Positions 26,809 through 36,013 of a stretch of DNA of 64,000 bases are shown here, one piece after another. Below the pieces are notes generated by a model that saw only the letters and a program-made list of their open reading frames with translations, made no database searches and was not told the origin of the DNA. This stretch comes from Blastomonas fulva (GTDB lineage Bacteria; Pseudomonadota; Alphaproteobacteria; Sphingomonadales; Sphingomonadaceae). Position numbers and translations under genes: made by a program. The stretch's first letter is position 1; every line of letters begins with the position of its first letter. The DNA is taken from positions 310,001 to 374,000 of the forward strand of contig NZ_CP020083.1 in assembly GCF_003431825.1 (NCBI RefSeq), written 5' to 3'.

Positions 26809-27198
26809 CTATTTGCCGCTTTCCTTCTTCAGATACGCGATCACATCGGCGCGGCGCTGGGCATCGGCCAGGCGGAACCCCATCTTTGCGCCCGGGATGA
26901 ACGCCTGCGGACTGGTGAGCCATTTGTCGAGGCGCGCGGCGTCCCAGGCGAATTTCGCCTTCTTGAGGCCCGGCGAATAGGCAAAGCCGGGCGCACTGCC
27001 CGCCTTGCGCCCGAAGACACCGCGATGCGCAGGGCCCACACCATTGGCATCGGGCGCATGGCAACCGGTGCAGTTGCTCTCATACACCTTCGCGCCGCGC
27101 GCGGGGTCGCCTGCTGCGGGCGCGCTCTGTGCGGCGGCGGGATGCGCGGCTGTGGTCGCGACCAGCACGGCAAGCACGAGCGACTTGGGGGCAATCAT
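26809..27198 (-). CDS. Class I c-type cytochrome (cytochrome c550/c2-like)
   Basis: 129 residues with a signal peptide (to AAAQS) and one haem site, CTGCH, followed by GPAHRGVFGRKAGSAPGFAYS, typical of the mitochondrial-like cytochrome c family. The distal Met is in GAKMGFRLAD. It is a periplasmic electron carrier. ATG 27198 starts the signal peptide; an in-frame start at 27228 adds ten unlikely residues. Confidence 0.92.
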   Translation of the reverse strand: MIAPKSLVLAVLVATTAAHPAAAQSAPAAGDPARGAKVYESNCTGCHAPDANGVGPAHRGVFGRKAGSAPGFAYSPGLKKAKFAWDAARLDKWLTSPQAFIPGAKMGFRLADAQRRADVIAYLKKESGK

Positions 27199-27276
27199 CA
27201 AAATCCAGGCTCCGCAGATGGTTAGCAAGCGCGGGATATAGGCGCGGGCTGGTGCGGTTCCAAGGCGCCGGTCACA

Positions 27277-28581
27277 TCACTCGGCAGGCGCGGGCATGGC
27301 TTCTGGCTTGACGCGACGTCCGGTGATCATCGCGATCAGCCGCGGCACCGGGCCGTGGCGGTCCATCCAGGCGGCATAAGCGGCATAATCGGGGTCTGCC
27401 ATCAGGTGCCGCTCCTCGGTCCGCGCACGCCAGTAATAGACCCCCGACACAGCAGCGAGCAAAGCGGCGTTGCGCACGCCATCCTGCCATGCGCCGCTGG
27501 TGACCAGGAACGGCATGGTCGCAAACCACCAATAGGCGTTCTTGGAAAGATACGCCGGGTGCTTGGTCCAGCGATAGGGCCCATGCGTCAGGATACCGCG
27601 ATGGGTGAGGTTCGAAAAGCGGATCCCGAAGGCCACCGTCGCCCACGCGTAGATCCCGGTCAGCAGCACCAGCCAGGCGCCCCAGACGATCAGCAGCGGC
27701 GTGTTGCCCTCGAACCAATAGGCCCAGTCGGCGGTGTTGACGTGATAGTTGAGCGGGCCGTTGTCCCCCATCATGATGAACGGCGGATAGCAGATCAGCG
27801 CCGCTGCCCAGCCCGCCATATAGGGGTTGGCGGTGCGGATGTGCGAATCCAGCGGCTTCAATGTCAGCGCATAGCCCACGGTGGCGAACTGCACATCGAC
27901 CAGGAACATCGCGATGATCAGCCAGTTGGCGATCCACACCGGGTTGGTCACGATCTCGGCGACATTGGCATTGACGATATCGGCATAGCCGCCCGGCACG
28001 ATCGACAGCATGAAGGCGAGGAAGAAGCCCTTCACCGCCCACGCGCGCAGGTGGTGGAAGATCGCCTCGCGCTCCCAGCCCGGCTGGCCCGAAATCATCG
28101 CACCGAAATGCCACGCGCCGTCGTGCGGGTCCTTCAGATAGCGGTCTATCCAGATGACATAGGGGATCGAGAGGAAGAACAGGAAAGGCGAGGCATAGAT
28201 GAACACGTTCATCGAGAACTGGTAGTTGCCCATCCAGTACCAGCGCGCCACCGCATAGATCGCGGCGATCCCCGCCCAGGTCATCCACAATCCGGTGAGC
28301 TTGATCATGCTGGCATCGATGACATCCTTGACCGCCCTGGGGTGCGCCCAGTCCAGCCCCGTGCTGGGGCGCAGGTGCACCTTGTCGACCAGCAGCGACC
28401 ACAGCACCATCGGCAGCCCGGTGGCGATGCAGCAGACCAGCGCCGCATTGGGGCCGTTCCACGCATAGTGCCGCGCCAGCAGCACCCAGCCGATCAGCCC
28501 GACAAGCCCGATCAGCCCAGCGCCATGGCTGACGGCGCTGGGGGGACACGGATCATGCAGAGGTGCAGCAGAGCTTGGCAT
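27277..28581 (-). CDS. Multi-pass membrane protein, isoprenylcysteine methyltransferase (ICMT/PEMT)-like
   Basis: 434 residues with about ten predicted membrane helices. The C-terminal region carries the ICMT/PEMT signature: GILTHGPYRWTKHPAYLSKN, then ARTEERHLMADPDYAAY. These match the S-adenosylmethionine-binding part of membrane methyltransferases. The N-terminal 230 residues are unlike ICMT and unassigned. Bacterial members methylate lipids or small thiols, and the substrate is not evident. It lies upstream of the cytochrome c gene on the same strand, 78 bp away. Confidence 0.75.
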   Translation of the reverse strand: MPSSAAPLHDPCPPSAVSHGAGLIGLVGLIGWVLLARHYAWNGPNAALVCCIATGLPMVLWSLLVDKVHLRPSTGLDWAHPRAVKDVIDASMIKLTGLWMTWAGIAAIYAVARWYWMGNYQFSMNVFIYASPFLFFLSIPYVIWIDRYLKDPHDGAWHFGAMISGQPGWEREAIFHHLRAWAVKGFFLAFMLSIVPGGYADIVNANVAEIVTNPVWIANWLIIAMFLVDVQFATVGYALTLKPLDSHIRTANPYMAGWAAALICYPPFIMMGDNGPLNYHVNTADWAYWFEGNTPLLIVWGAWLVLLTGIYAWATVAFGIRFSNLTHRGILTHGPYRWTKHPAYLSKNAYWWFATMPFLVTSGAWQDGVRNAALLAAVSGVYYWRARTEERHLMADPDYAAYAAWMDRHGPVPRLIAMITGRRVKPEAMPAPAE

Positions 28582-28782
28582 GTTGCAGCCTCCTTAACCC
28601 ATATTGGTAAGCAAGGGATGAAGGAATTTCAGGGCCGGCACCCGCCGCCAGTTTGCGACAAAATACATCGCGCGCGCACGAATGCTGCTCGACTTGGCGC
28701 AGCGATCATGCACAAGTCGCAGCTTCGCGCGGAACAAATGCCCGGCGCACGGGTAAGAATTGAATATGGTCGCAAAGGGTCG

Positions 28783-29205
28783 ATGAAGATGTATCTGGGG
28801 ACATCGCGGGTTTGGTTATTGGCTCTGGCCGCGCTGGGGCAGACCGGATTCGCTGCGAGCGCGGCCAGAGCCGAGTCCATCCACGGCACCTGGGAGAACC
28901 CCACAGGCGACGTCCGCGTCGTCACACAGCCGTGCGGCACCGAGCTGTGCGGCAAGGTTAGCTGGGCGAGCGATCTGGCCAAGAAGGATGCTGCCGCAGG
29001 CGGCACGCCGCAGCTGGTCGGCACCAGCCTGCTGCGCAACTATCGCGAGACCAAACCCGGCCACTGGAAGGGCAATGTCTTCGTGCCCGATCTTGGCGAC
29101 ACCTATTATTCGACGATCAAGCAGCTCGACGCCAACCGCATCAAGATCAGCGGCTGCATTCTGGGCGGCCTGCTGTGCAAGTCGCAGATCTGGCGCAAGA
29201 TCTGA
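28783..29205 (+). CDS. DUF2147 family exported protein
   Basis: 140 residues. A signal peptide (to ARAES) is followed by the DUF2147 domain: IHGTWENPTGDVRVVTQPCG, LCGKVSWAS and GNVFVPDLGDTYYSTIKQL, ending SGCILGGLLCKSQIWRKI. The Cys pairs (Q-P-C-G/E-L-C-G and G-C-I-L/L-L-C) may form disulfides. The function is unknown; the family is common in periplasms. It converges with the DUF983 gene four bases later. Confidence 0.88.
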   Translation: MKMYLGTSRVWLLALAALGQTGFAASAARAESIHGTWENPTGDVRVVTQPCGTELCGKVSWASDLAKKDAAAGGTPQLVGTSLLRNYRETKPGHWKGNVFVPDLGDTYYSTIKQLDANRIKISGCILGGLLCKSQIWRKI

Positions 29206-29209
29206 GCCG

Positions 29210-29641
29210 TCAGTCACGCTGACTTTGGCGCGGGGCATCGACGCTTTCGAACCCGTGCATCCGCCAGTGATATTGCAGCGCGATCACCGCACCCTTGGCG
29301 GGCTGCAGCAGCGCGATCGTGAGCAACAGCGCGCCCAAGATCGCGATGACGGCCAGCACCCCCATCGGCAGCAGCTCGCGGCTTCCCGCAGCGATGAGCA
29401 CCGGGGCGAGCAGATGCCCGCTGATGAAGATCGCGATATAGGCGGGAAAATCATCCGCCTGGTGCAGCGTCCAGTCCTGCCCGCACCCGGCACAGCGCTC
29501 AACCGGCTTCAGATAGCGCCGGAACAGCGGCTTGTGGTCGCAGCGTGGGCAATGGTTGCGCATGCCGCGCAGCGCAAGCTGCAGCGCGCTCTGGGTGTCG
29601 CTGCCGGGCGTCACAGAGCCGGGGCGGGCGGAATCGGGCAT
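29210..29641 (-). CDS. DUF983 family membrane protein
   Basis: 143 residues. It has a zinc-ribbon-like N-terminus, CPRCDHKPLFRRYLKPVERCAGCG (two CxxC pairs), then DDFPAYIAIFISGHLL and a second hydrophobic segment, giving two membrane helices. The function is unknown; family members often sit near cytochrome oxidase genes. ATG 29641 is chosen; the upstream in-frame extension to 29794 reads through the divergent photolyase promoter region. Confidence 0.88.
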   Translation of the reverse strand: MPDSARPGSVTPGSDTQSALQLALRGMRNHCPRCDHKPLFRRYLKPVERCAGCGQDWTLHQADDFPAYIAIFISGHLLAPVLIAAGSRELLPMGVLAVIAILGALLLTIALLQPAKGAVIALQYHWRMHGFESVDAPRQSQRD

Positions 29642-29792
29642 GGCCAGTCTTTCAAAGACGCTGGCAAAGGCACCGACGCCGGTAGCTAGATAGGTATTGC
29701 GATGGCCGACATCAAAGCCAAATGCCGCCATTGATCGCACAGGATCACTCCCCATCATTAAGCTGAGCACCGCCCAGGACACCATCTGCCGC

Positions 29793-31325
29793 ATGAAAAC
29801 CCTTATCCCGATCCTGGGCGACCAGCTCAGTCATGATCTGTCCGCACTGGACGGCGCCGACCCCGATCACACCATCCTGCTGATGATGGAGGTGGATGCC
29901 GAGACCAAATATGTCCGCCACCACAAGGCCAAAATCGCCTTCATCCTCTCAGCAATGCGCCACCATGCCGAGGATCTGCGCGCGCGCGGCTGGACGGTCG
30001 ATTATGTGCGGCTCGAGGATTCGGGCAACAGCGGCACCTTCACCGGCGAGGTCGCGCGCGCGATCGAGCGTCACGCCCCGGACCGGATCGTCGCGACCGA
30101 ACCGGGCGAATGGCGCGTGCTCGCTGCGATGCAGGAATGGGCCGACAGGTTCGACGTGCCCGTCGATCTGCGCGAGGACAGCCGCTTCGTGTGCACGCAT
30201 GCCGAGTTCGACACCTGGGCCTCGGCACGCAAGCAGCTGCGCATGGAGTTCTTCTATCGCGACATGCGACGCAAGACCGGGCTGCTGCTCGACGAGCATG
30301 GCAAGCCCGAGGGCGGCGAGTGGAATTACGACAGCGAGAACCGCAAGCCCCCGCCCAACGAGCCGCTGCTGATCCCGCAACCGCTGCGCTTCAAGCCCGA
30401 TGCCATCACCCGCGACGTGCTCGACATGGTCGCCAGACGCTTTGCCGATCACCCCGGCAGTCTAGACCATTTCGTGTTCGCCACCACCCGCGAGGATGCG
30501 CTCGCGCAGCAGGCGCATTTCATCGGCCATGCGCTCGCCCGGTTCGGCGACTACCAGGACGCGATGCTCACCGATCAGCCGTTCCTGTGGCACTCGATCC
30601 TCTCGCCCTATCTCAACTGCGGGCTGCTCGATCCGCTGGCCCTGTGCCAGGCAGTCGAGGCTGCCTATCGCGACGGCAAGGTCCCGCTGAATGCCACCGA
30701 GGGGTTCATCCGCCAGATCATCGGCTGGCGCGAATATGTCCGCGGCATCTATTGGCGCGAGGGGCCCGATTATGCGCAGCGCAATGCGCTTGAAGCGCAC
30801 CGTCCGCTGCCCGGCTTCTATTACGACGGCAAGACCGACATGCATTGCATGGCGCAGGCGATCGGCCAGACGCTGGACCATGCCTATGCGCACCACATCC
30901 AGCGGCTGATGATCACCGGCAACTTCGCGCTGGTCGCCGGGATCGATCCGCACGCGGTGCATACCTGGTATCTGGAGGTCTATGCCGATGCCTATGAATG
31001 GGTTGAACTGCCCAACACCCTGGGGATGAGCCAGTTTGCAGATGGCGGGCTGCTGGCGAGCAAGCCCTATGCCTCGAGCGGCAACTATATCAACGGCATG
31101 TCCGATTATTGCGGCAAGTGCCGTTACGACGTGAAAGCCAAGACCGGGCCCAAGGCCTGCCCGTTCAACCTGCTCTACTGGGACTTCCTCGATCGCAACG
31201 AGGCGGTGCTGGGCAGGAACCAGCGGCTTGCCATGCCCTATCGCAACTGGGCGAAGCGCGGCGAGAAAGACAAGGCGGCAATCCGCGAGGATGCCGCGCG
31301 GTTCCTCGATACGCTCACCAGATAA
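29793..31325 (+). CDS. Fe-S bacterial cryptochrome/(6-4) photolyase (PhrB-like)
   Basis: 510 residues. The N-terminal Rossmann domain starts MKTLIPILGDQLSHDLSAL. The FAD-binding helical domain contains LNATEGFIRQIIGWREYVRG and GNFALVAGIDPHAVHTWYLEVY. The cysteines that bind the [4Fe-4S] cluster are visible in DYCGKCRYDVKAKTG and GPKACPFNLLYW plus an upstream Cys. The family repairs (6-4) photoproducts or acts as a light sensor. It is divergent from the DUF983 gene and its last 11 bases overlap the small membrane gene. Confidence 0.93.
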   Translation: MKTLIPILGDQLSHDLSALDGADPDHTILLMMEVDAETKYVRHHKAKIAFILSAMRHHAEDLRARGWTVDYVRLEDSGNSGTFTGEVARAIERHAPDRIVATEPGEWRVLAAMQEWADRFDVPVDLREDSRFVCTHAEFDTWASARKQLRMEFFYRDMRRKTGLLLDEHGKPEGGEWNYDSENRKPPPNEPLLIPQPLRFKPDAITRDVLDMVARRFADHPGSLDHFVFATTREDALAQQAHFIGHALARFGDYQDAMLTDQPFLWHSILSPYLNCGLLDPLALCQAVEAAYRDGKVPLNATEGFIRQIIGWREYVRGIYWREGPDYAQRNALEAHRPLPGFYYDGKTDMHCMAQAIGQTLDHAYAHHIQRLMITGNFALVAGIDPHAVHTWYLEVYADAYEWVELPNTLGMSQFADGGLLASKPYASSGNYINGMSDYCGKCRYDVKAKTGPKACPFNLLYWDFLDRNEAVLGRNQRLAMPYRNWAKRGEKDKAAIREDAARFLDTLTR

Positions 31326-31518
31326 ACGAGGTGATCGCCACGAAGAACGCCGAGAAGCTCAACAGAAACAGCCGGACTTCCTCGTTGCGCTGTGCCTTTT
31401 TGCGTTTCGCCAGCACCTCGGGCTCATCCACCGGCGTTGCGGCGAGGATTCGCGGGGACAGGCTGCCCCGGAAGCTGTTGGGACGAGCGGGCACGGGAAG
31501 GAATGTCAAACGCTGCAT
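31315..31518 (-). CDS. Small single-pass membrane protein, hypothetical
   Basis: 67 residues. A basic, Pro-rich N-terminus (PVPARPNSFRGSLSPR) and a charged linker (LAKRKKAQRNEE) precede one C-terminal hydrophobic helix (VRLFLLSFSAFFVAITSFIW). The composition is protein-like, and no larger gene overlaps except the last 11 bases of the convergent photolyase. The Shine-Dalgarno is weak. No function is assigned. Confidence 0.5.
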   Translation of the reverse strand: MQRLTFLPVPARPNSFRGSLSPRILAATPVDEPEVLAKRKKAQRNEEVRLFLLSFSAFFVAITSFIW

Positions 31519-31556
31519 AATGAGGGTGTTAACGGATTTTTAACCATTGCCCATCG

Positions 31557-31580
31557 CAATTGATGGTTAATCATCAATTG
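31557..31580. promoter_or_regulatory. Inverted repeat upstream of gcdH
   Basis: CAATTGATG and CATCAATTG face each other around GTTAAT, giving a 24-bp near-perfect palindrome in an A/T-rich gap, 106 bp before the gcdH start. It looks like a regulator binding site; no T-run suggests termination. Confidence 0.45.
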
Positions 31581-31686
31581 TACCAGAAACGGACAGGCAC
31601 GCGGCGTCGGCGGTTTACGCGCGCGTCAACTTTCGAAGAGAAATTGAGGTTTAAACCGGGGAGAAGCTGCGCTAGACCCTGACCCC

Positions 31687-32895
31687 ATGAAGCACGACAC
31701 CATCCGCAAGGCCGAAACCATTCCTTTCACCTGGGACGATCCGTTCCTGATCGACGAGCAGCTGACCGAAGAGGAACGGCTGATCCAGGCAAGCGCGCGC
31801 GGATTTGCGCAAGATGTCTTGCAACCGCGGGTGATCGACGCTTTCCGCGAGGAAATCGACGCGCCCGAACTTTTCCCGATGATGGGCGAGGCCGGGCTGC
31901 TCGGCGCGACGCTGCCCGAGGAATTCGGCGGGGCGGAAGCAAGCTATGTCGCCTATGGCCTGATCGCGCGCGAGGTCGAGCGGGTCGACAGCGGCTATCG
32001 CTCGATGATGTCGGTGCAAAGCTCGCTCGTGATCCACCCGATCAACGCTTATGGCAGCGACGAACAGCGCCGCAAATATCTCCCTGGCCTTTGCGCGGGC
32101 ATGCTGATTGGCTGCTTCGGTCTCACCGAACCCGATGCGGGATCCGATCCTGCGGGCATGAAGACTCGCGCGAAAAAGGTCGATGGCGGCTATGTCATCT
32201 CGGGCGCGAAGACCTGGATCTCGAACAGCCCGTTTGCCGATGTGTTCGTCATCTGGGCAAAGTCCGACGCGCACAATGGCCAGATCCGCGGGTTTATCCT
32301 GGAAAAGGGCATGAAGGGGCTGAACGCACCCAAGATCAAGGGCAAGCTGAGCTTGCGCGCATCGACCACGGGCATGATCCAAATGGACGAGGTCGAGGTG
32401 CCCGAAGAGAACCTGCTGCCCAATGTCGAGGGGCTCAAGGGTCCGTTCGGCTGCCTCAACCGCGCGCGCTACGGCATCTCCTGGGGCGCGATGGGGGCGG
32501 CGGAATTCTGCTGGCACGCCGCGCGCCAATACGGGCTCGACCGCGTCCAGTTCGGCAAGCCGCTCGCAGCGACGCAGCTTTTCCAGAAGAAGCTGGCCGA
32601 CATGCAGACCGAGATCGCGCTGGGGCTCCAGGCATCCTTGCGGGTCGGACGGCTGATGGACGAAGGCCGTTTCGCGCCCGAGATGATTTCGATCGTCAAG
32701 CGCAACAACTGCGGCAAGGCGCTCGATATCGCGCGTCAGGCGCGTGACATGCACGGCGGCAACGGCATCAGCGAGGAATATCAGGTGATGCGCCACATGG
32801 TGAACCTGGAGACGGTGAACACCTATGAAGGCGCGCACGATGTCCATGCGCTGATCCTCGGCCGCGCGCAGACGGGGATCCAGGCGTTCTTTTGA
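31687..32895 (+). CDS. gcdH: Glutaryl-CoA dehydrogenase
   Basis: 402 residues, an FAD acyl-CoA dehydrogenase that converts glutaryl-CoA to crotonyl-CoA in lysine/tryptophan degradation. Diagnostic segments are [65 protein letters not shown] and QMRDMHGG-type sequence ([14 protein letters not shown]). The catalytic Glu is E381 in TYEGAHDVH. It is monocistronic and probably controlled from the palindrome-bearing gap upstream. Confidence 0.93.
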   Translation: MKHDTIRKAETIPFTWDDPFLIDEQLTEEERLIQASARGFAQDVLQPRVIDAFREEIDAPELFPMMGEAGLLGATLPEEFGGAEASYVAYGLIAREVERVDSGYRSMMSVQSSLVIHPINAYGSDEQRRKYLPGLCAGMLIGCFGLTEPDAGSDPAGMKTRAKKVDGGYVISGAKTWISNSPFADVFVIWAKSDAHNGQIRGFILEKGMKGLNAPKIKGKLSLRASTTGMIQMDEVEVPEENLLPNVEGLKGPFGCLNRARYGISWGAMGAAEFCWHAARQYGLDRVQFGKPLAATQLFQKKLADMQTEIALGLQASLRVGRLMDEGRFAPEMISIVKRNNCGKALDIARQARDMHGGNGISEEYQVMRHMVNLETVNTYEGAHDVHALILGRAQTGIQAFF

Positions 32896-32994
32896 CACCA
32901 AATTGGACAAAAGAAAAAACCTCATCGTAACAAGCCGTTAACTAGCATCTTCTAGCGTCCCCCCCAGGCATTTCGGGGAGCTTGCGGCAAGGGC

Positions 32995-33924
32995 ATGGGC
33001 GTAGCTGGGCACAATTTCGGTATCGGCGGGACGGACATCTGTGTCGGCCCGGCGCCCGCGCTTGTCGAGCCGGACAGCCAGTGCATCACCCGGGCCGTCG
33101 CGCGCGCCGGCGTCGGGGTGTTCGAATGCGACCTGCAATCCGAAACCCTGTGCTGGACCCGCAACATCTACGACCTGTTCGGGATCGACCGCAGCGCACG
33201 GCCGCATCGAACCGAGATCGTCGCGCTGTACGACGAGGCATCGCGCGAGACGCTGGACCGGCTGCGCAGCCGCGCCATCGAGCGCCGGACAGGCTTTACG
33301 CTAGATGCGCGGATCACCCGCCCCGATGGCGCCGAACGCTGGGTGCAGATCATCGCGCAGGTGGAAACCGAGCGCGGCCGCGCCGCCCGGCTGGTGGGGA
33401 CCAAGCTCGACATCACCCGCCAGCGTACCGAATTCGAGGCCCTGCAGCAGACTGCCGAACGCGACAGCCTGACCGGGCTGGCCAACCGCGCGGTGTTCCA
33501 GCAGCGCTTTCTGGATGCGTCGCGATCGACGCTGAGCCTGCGTCCGCTGGGCGCGCTGGTGCTGCTCGATGTCGACGGGTTCAAGCAGATCAACGATCGC
33601 TATGGCCATGCTGCGGGCGATGCCTGCCTGGCGCAGTTCGGCCAGCGCATCCAGCAATGCTTTCCCGATGCGCTGATGGTCGCGCGGATCGGGGGCGATG
33701 AATTTGCCGTGCTGATGCCCAGCGACCGCAACTTGCAACGGCTGCCGAGCCGCATTGCCGCAGCGATCGCGCTGCTGCGCATGCCGGTGGCGTGGAACGG
33801 CCATCTGCTGGAAGCCGGCGCCAGCCACGGTGTCGCGTTGGCGCACAACGCGATTTCCTATGATGCCGAGGACATGTTCCTGCACGCGGATCAGGCGCTG
33901 TACGTCGCCAAGCGCGCGCGCTGA
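32995..33924 (+). CDS. PAS-GGDEF diguanylate cyclase
   Basis: 309 residues. A PAS domain (about 35-140; GVFECDLQSETLCWTRNIYDLFGID, then GTKLDITRQR) is followed by a GGDEF domain with the intact active site G233-G-D-E-F237 and the strand DSLTGLANRAVFQQRF. It makes cyclic di-GMP in the cytosol in response to an unknown signal. No inhibitory RxxD site is obvious five residues before GGDEF. Confidence 0.92.
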   Translation: MGVAGHNFGIGGTDICVGPAPALVEPDSQCITRAVARAGVGVFECDLQSETLCWTRNIYDLFGIDRSARPHRTEIVALYDEASRETLDRLRSRAIERRTGFTLDARITRPDGAERWVQIIAQVETERGRAARLVGTKLDITRQRTEFEALQQTAERDSLTGLANRAVFQQRFLDASRSTLSLRPLGALVLLDVDGFKQINDRYGHAAGDACLAQFGQRIQQCFPDALMVARIGGDEFAVLMPSDRNLQRLPSRIAAAIALLRMPVAWNGHLLEAGASHGVALAHNAISYDAEDMFLHADQALYVAKRAR

Positions 33925-33946
33925 CCCACCCAGCCGATAAGCGCGA

Positions 33947-34882
33947 TCAGGCGCGCAGGCCCGCCAGTTCGTCGAGGCCCGCCATGATGTTGAGGTTCTG
34001 CACCGCAGCGCCGCTTGCCCCCTTGCCCAGATTGTCGAGCATCGCGATCAGCCGCACCTGCGACCCATCCGCGCTGGGCAGGACATAGAGCGCCAGCCGG
34101 TCAGTCGGCGCATCGCCCTCCGACAACAGCAGTTCGCCGGGCGCGGTGCCCATGGCTGCGACGCTGACCAAGGCTTCGCCGGCATAATGATCGGCCAGCG
34201 CCTCGTGCAGCGCCGTCGCATCGGCAAAGCCGAGCTCGGGATCGAGGAACAGCGGCACATCAACCAGCATTCCGCGAAACGCACGCACCACGGCAGGCGC
34301 GAACAAAGGCGACCGGCTCAGCCCGGCGTGCACCTGCATTTCGGGCAGATGCTTGTGCTCCAGATTGAGGCCATAGGCGCGGAAGCCGATGTCGGGCGCA
34401 TCGACCTGCATCCGCGCGATCAGCTCCTTGCCGCCACCCGAATAGCCGCTCACCGCATTGACGATGAAGCCGTGATCGGCGGGCAGCAGCGCTTCGGCCA
34501 CCAGCGGCGCGACCAGCGCGAGGAAGCCGGTGGGGTAGCAGCCGGGATTGCTGACCGCGCGCGCATCGCGGATCGCAGCGCGCTGGCCTAAACGCAGCTC
34601 GGCAAAGCCATAGGTCCAGCCATCGGCGACGCGGTGCGCGCTGGAGGCATCGATGAACCGCGTCGGCGCACCCTCGCCCAGCGCCACCGCCTCGCGCGAG
34701 GCGGCATCGGGCAGGCACAGGATCACAAAGTCGGCATCCTGGATCGCGGCGGCGCGCGCCGAGACGCTCTTGCGGTCGGCGTCGCTGAGCGTGATCAACC
34801 GGAACTCGTCGCGTCCTGCCATCCGCTCGGCAATTTCCAGGCCGGTGGTCCCGGCAGCGCCATCGATAAAGAGACTGGGCAT
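33947..34882 (-). CDS. argC: N-acetyl-gamma-glutamyl-phosphate reductase (type 2)
   Basis: 311 residues. The short AGPR form begins MPSLFIDGAAGTTGLEIAER, with the catalytic Cys115 in VSNPGCYPTGF. It reduces N-acetylglutamyl phosphate in arginine synthesis. The start overlaps the stop of the upstream NlpC/P60 gene by one base. Confidence 0.93.
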   Translation of the reverse strand: MPSLFIDGAAGTTGLEIAERMAGRDEFRLITLSDADRKSVSARAAAIQDADFVILCLPDAASREAVALGEGAPTRFIDASSAHRVADGWTYGFAELRLGQRAAIRDARAVSNPGCYPTGFLALVAPLVAEALLPADHGFIVNAVSGYSGGGKELIARMQVDAPDIGFRAYGLNLEHKHLPEMQVHAGLSRSPLFAPAVVRAFRGMLVDVPLFLDPELGFADATALHEALADHYAGEALVSVAAMGTAPGELLLSEGDAPTDRLALYVLPSADGSQVRLIAMLDNLGKGASGAAVQNLNIMAGLDELAGLRA

Positions 34883-35874
34883 CAGGCGATCCGCTTGCGC
34901 GCCAGCACCGGCTGGAGCGTGGTTTCGGGGAAACGGGCGATGACATCGGCAAGCGGCTCGGCCACCACCTGCATCCAGTGCGCATTGGCGTGCACCAGCG
35001 TGTCTGCATCCATCATGATTCCGACATGGCCGGGGAAGAACACGAGGTCACCGCGCTGCAGCGGTTCGTCATCCGCCAGCGCACGGCCAAGCGCTGCCAT
35101 CTGCTGGTCGCTGTCGCGCGGCGCGGCAATTCCGGCAAGCCCCAGTACCAACTGCACCAGCCCCGAACAGTCGAGCGCATCCCCGCCGCGTCCGCCCCAC
35201 AGATAGGGCGCGCCGACCAGCTGCAGCGCGCGGTCGACCGGATCGCAGCCCTGCTCGGCCAGCGGCACGGCATGGCGCGCCGACATCCAGCCGCACGCAA
35301 CGGACAGGAACCTGCCGCACTCACTGGTCGCATCAACCGCGATCCGTGCGCCCATCGGCAAGGCTGCAACCATCGGCGTCTTGATCGAAGGTTCGGCGAA
35401 CACCAATGCGCTGCGGCTGTGGACGACATGGCTGGGATCGGCACTGCCAAGCGTGATCTGGTCCAGCCGCACATAGCCGCAATAGCCATCGTGCAGGCCA
35501 TAGCCCCAGCCCCAGTCGCCGGTGCTGTCGAGCAGCGCGAACGCCTCTCCGGGCAGCAGCTGGCTCACCGCCTGGGCATCGCCCGCTCCGGCCTTGCGCA
35601 GCATTGCGCCACTCGCGGCGACGCGGTGAATCTGCGGGGCAACATAATGCGGCGCGAAGAAGCGACCGGCCAGCGCGATATCCGCAAGATCTCCGCGAAT
35701 GGGTGTCACGCGCGGATCATAGTCGGTCACGGGGCCCGTGAGCACGAACTGCTGCACCGGGTCGGCGCGCGTGTCCGCAGCCTCGCTCGCCGGTCCGCCA
35801 GCCAGCGAAGCCGCCTTGGAATGCGGCGCCAATGAGCCCGATGAATGTGTCAAGAAACCCGGTCCCCCGCGCAA
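34882..35874 (-). CDS. NlpC/P60 cell-wall hydrolase with SH3-like domains
   Basis: 330 residues. Two SH3-like segments (about 85-205) precede the NlpC/P60 domain, with the catalytic Cys in DALDCSGLVQLVLG and the His in FPGHVGIMMD. It probably cleaves gamma-D-Glu-diamino acid bonds in peptidoglycan. There is no obvious signal peptide at the first 30 residues (MRGGPGFLTHSSGS), so the start or the location is uncertain. It is coupled to argC. Confidence 0.85.
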   Translation of the reverse strand: MRGGPGFLTHSSGSLAPHSKAASLAGGPASEAADTRADPVQQFVLTGPVTDYDPRVTPIRGDLADIALAGRFFAPHYVAPQIHRVAASGAMLRKAGAGDAQAVSQLLPGEAFALLDSTGDWGWGYGLHDGYCGYVRLDQITLGSADPSHVVHSRSALVFAEPSIKTPMVAALPMGARIAVDATSECGRFLSVACGWMSARHAVPLAEQGCDPVDRALQLVGAPYLWGGRGGDALDCSGLVQLVLGLAGIAAPRDSDQQMAALGRALADDEPLQRGDLVFFPGHVGIMMDADTLVHANAHWMQVVAEPLADVIARFPETTLQPVLARKRIA

Positions 35875-36013
35875 ATTACCGCCACGACATGATCCTGCGC
35901 CCGTCCATGGCTTCGGGCTGGCGGCGCAGATAGACGAGTTGAAGCGATTTGTCCAAGCCGCCGGTTAGCACAGCGCCCGACGCCGGAAAATGCCTGCCAC
36001 ACAGCGGCCAAGA

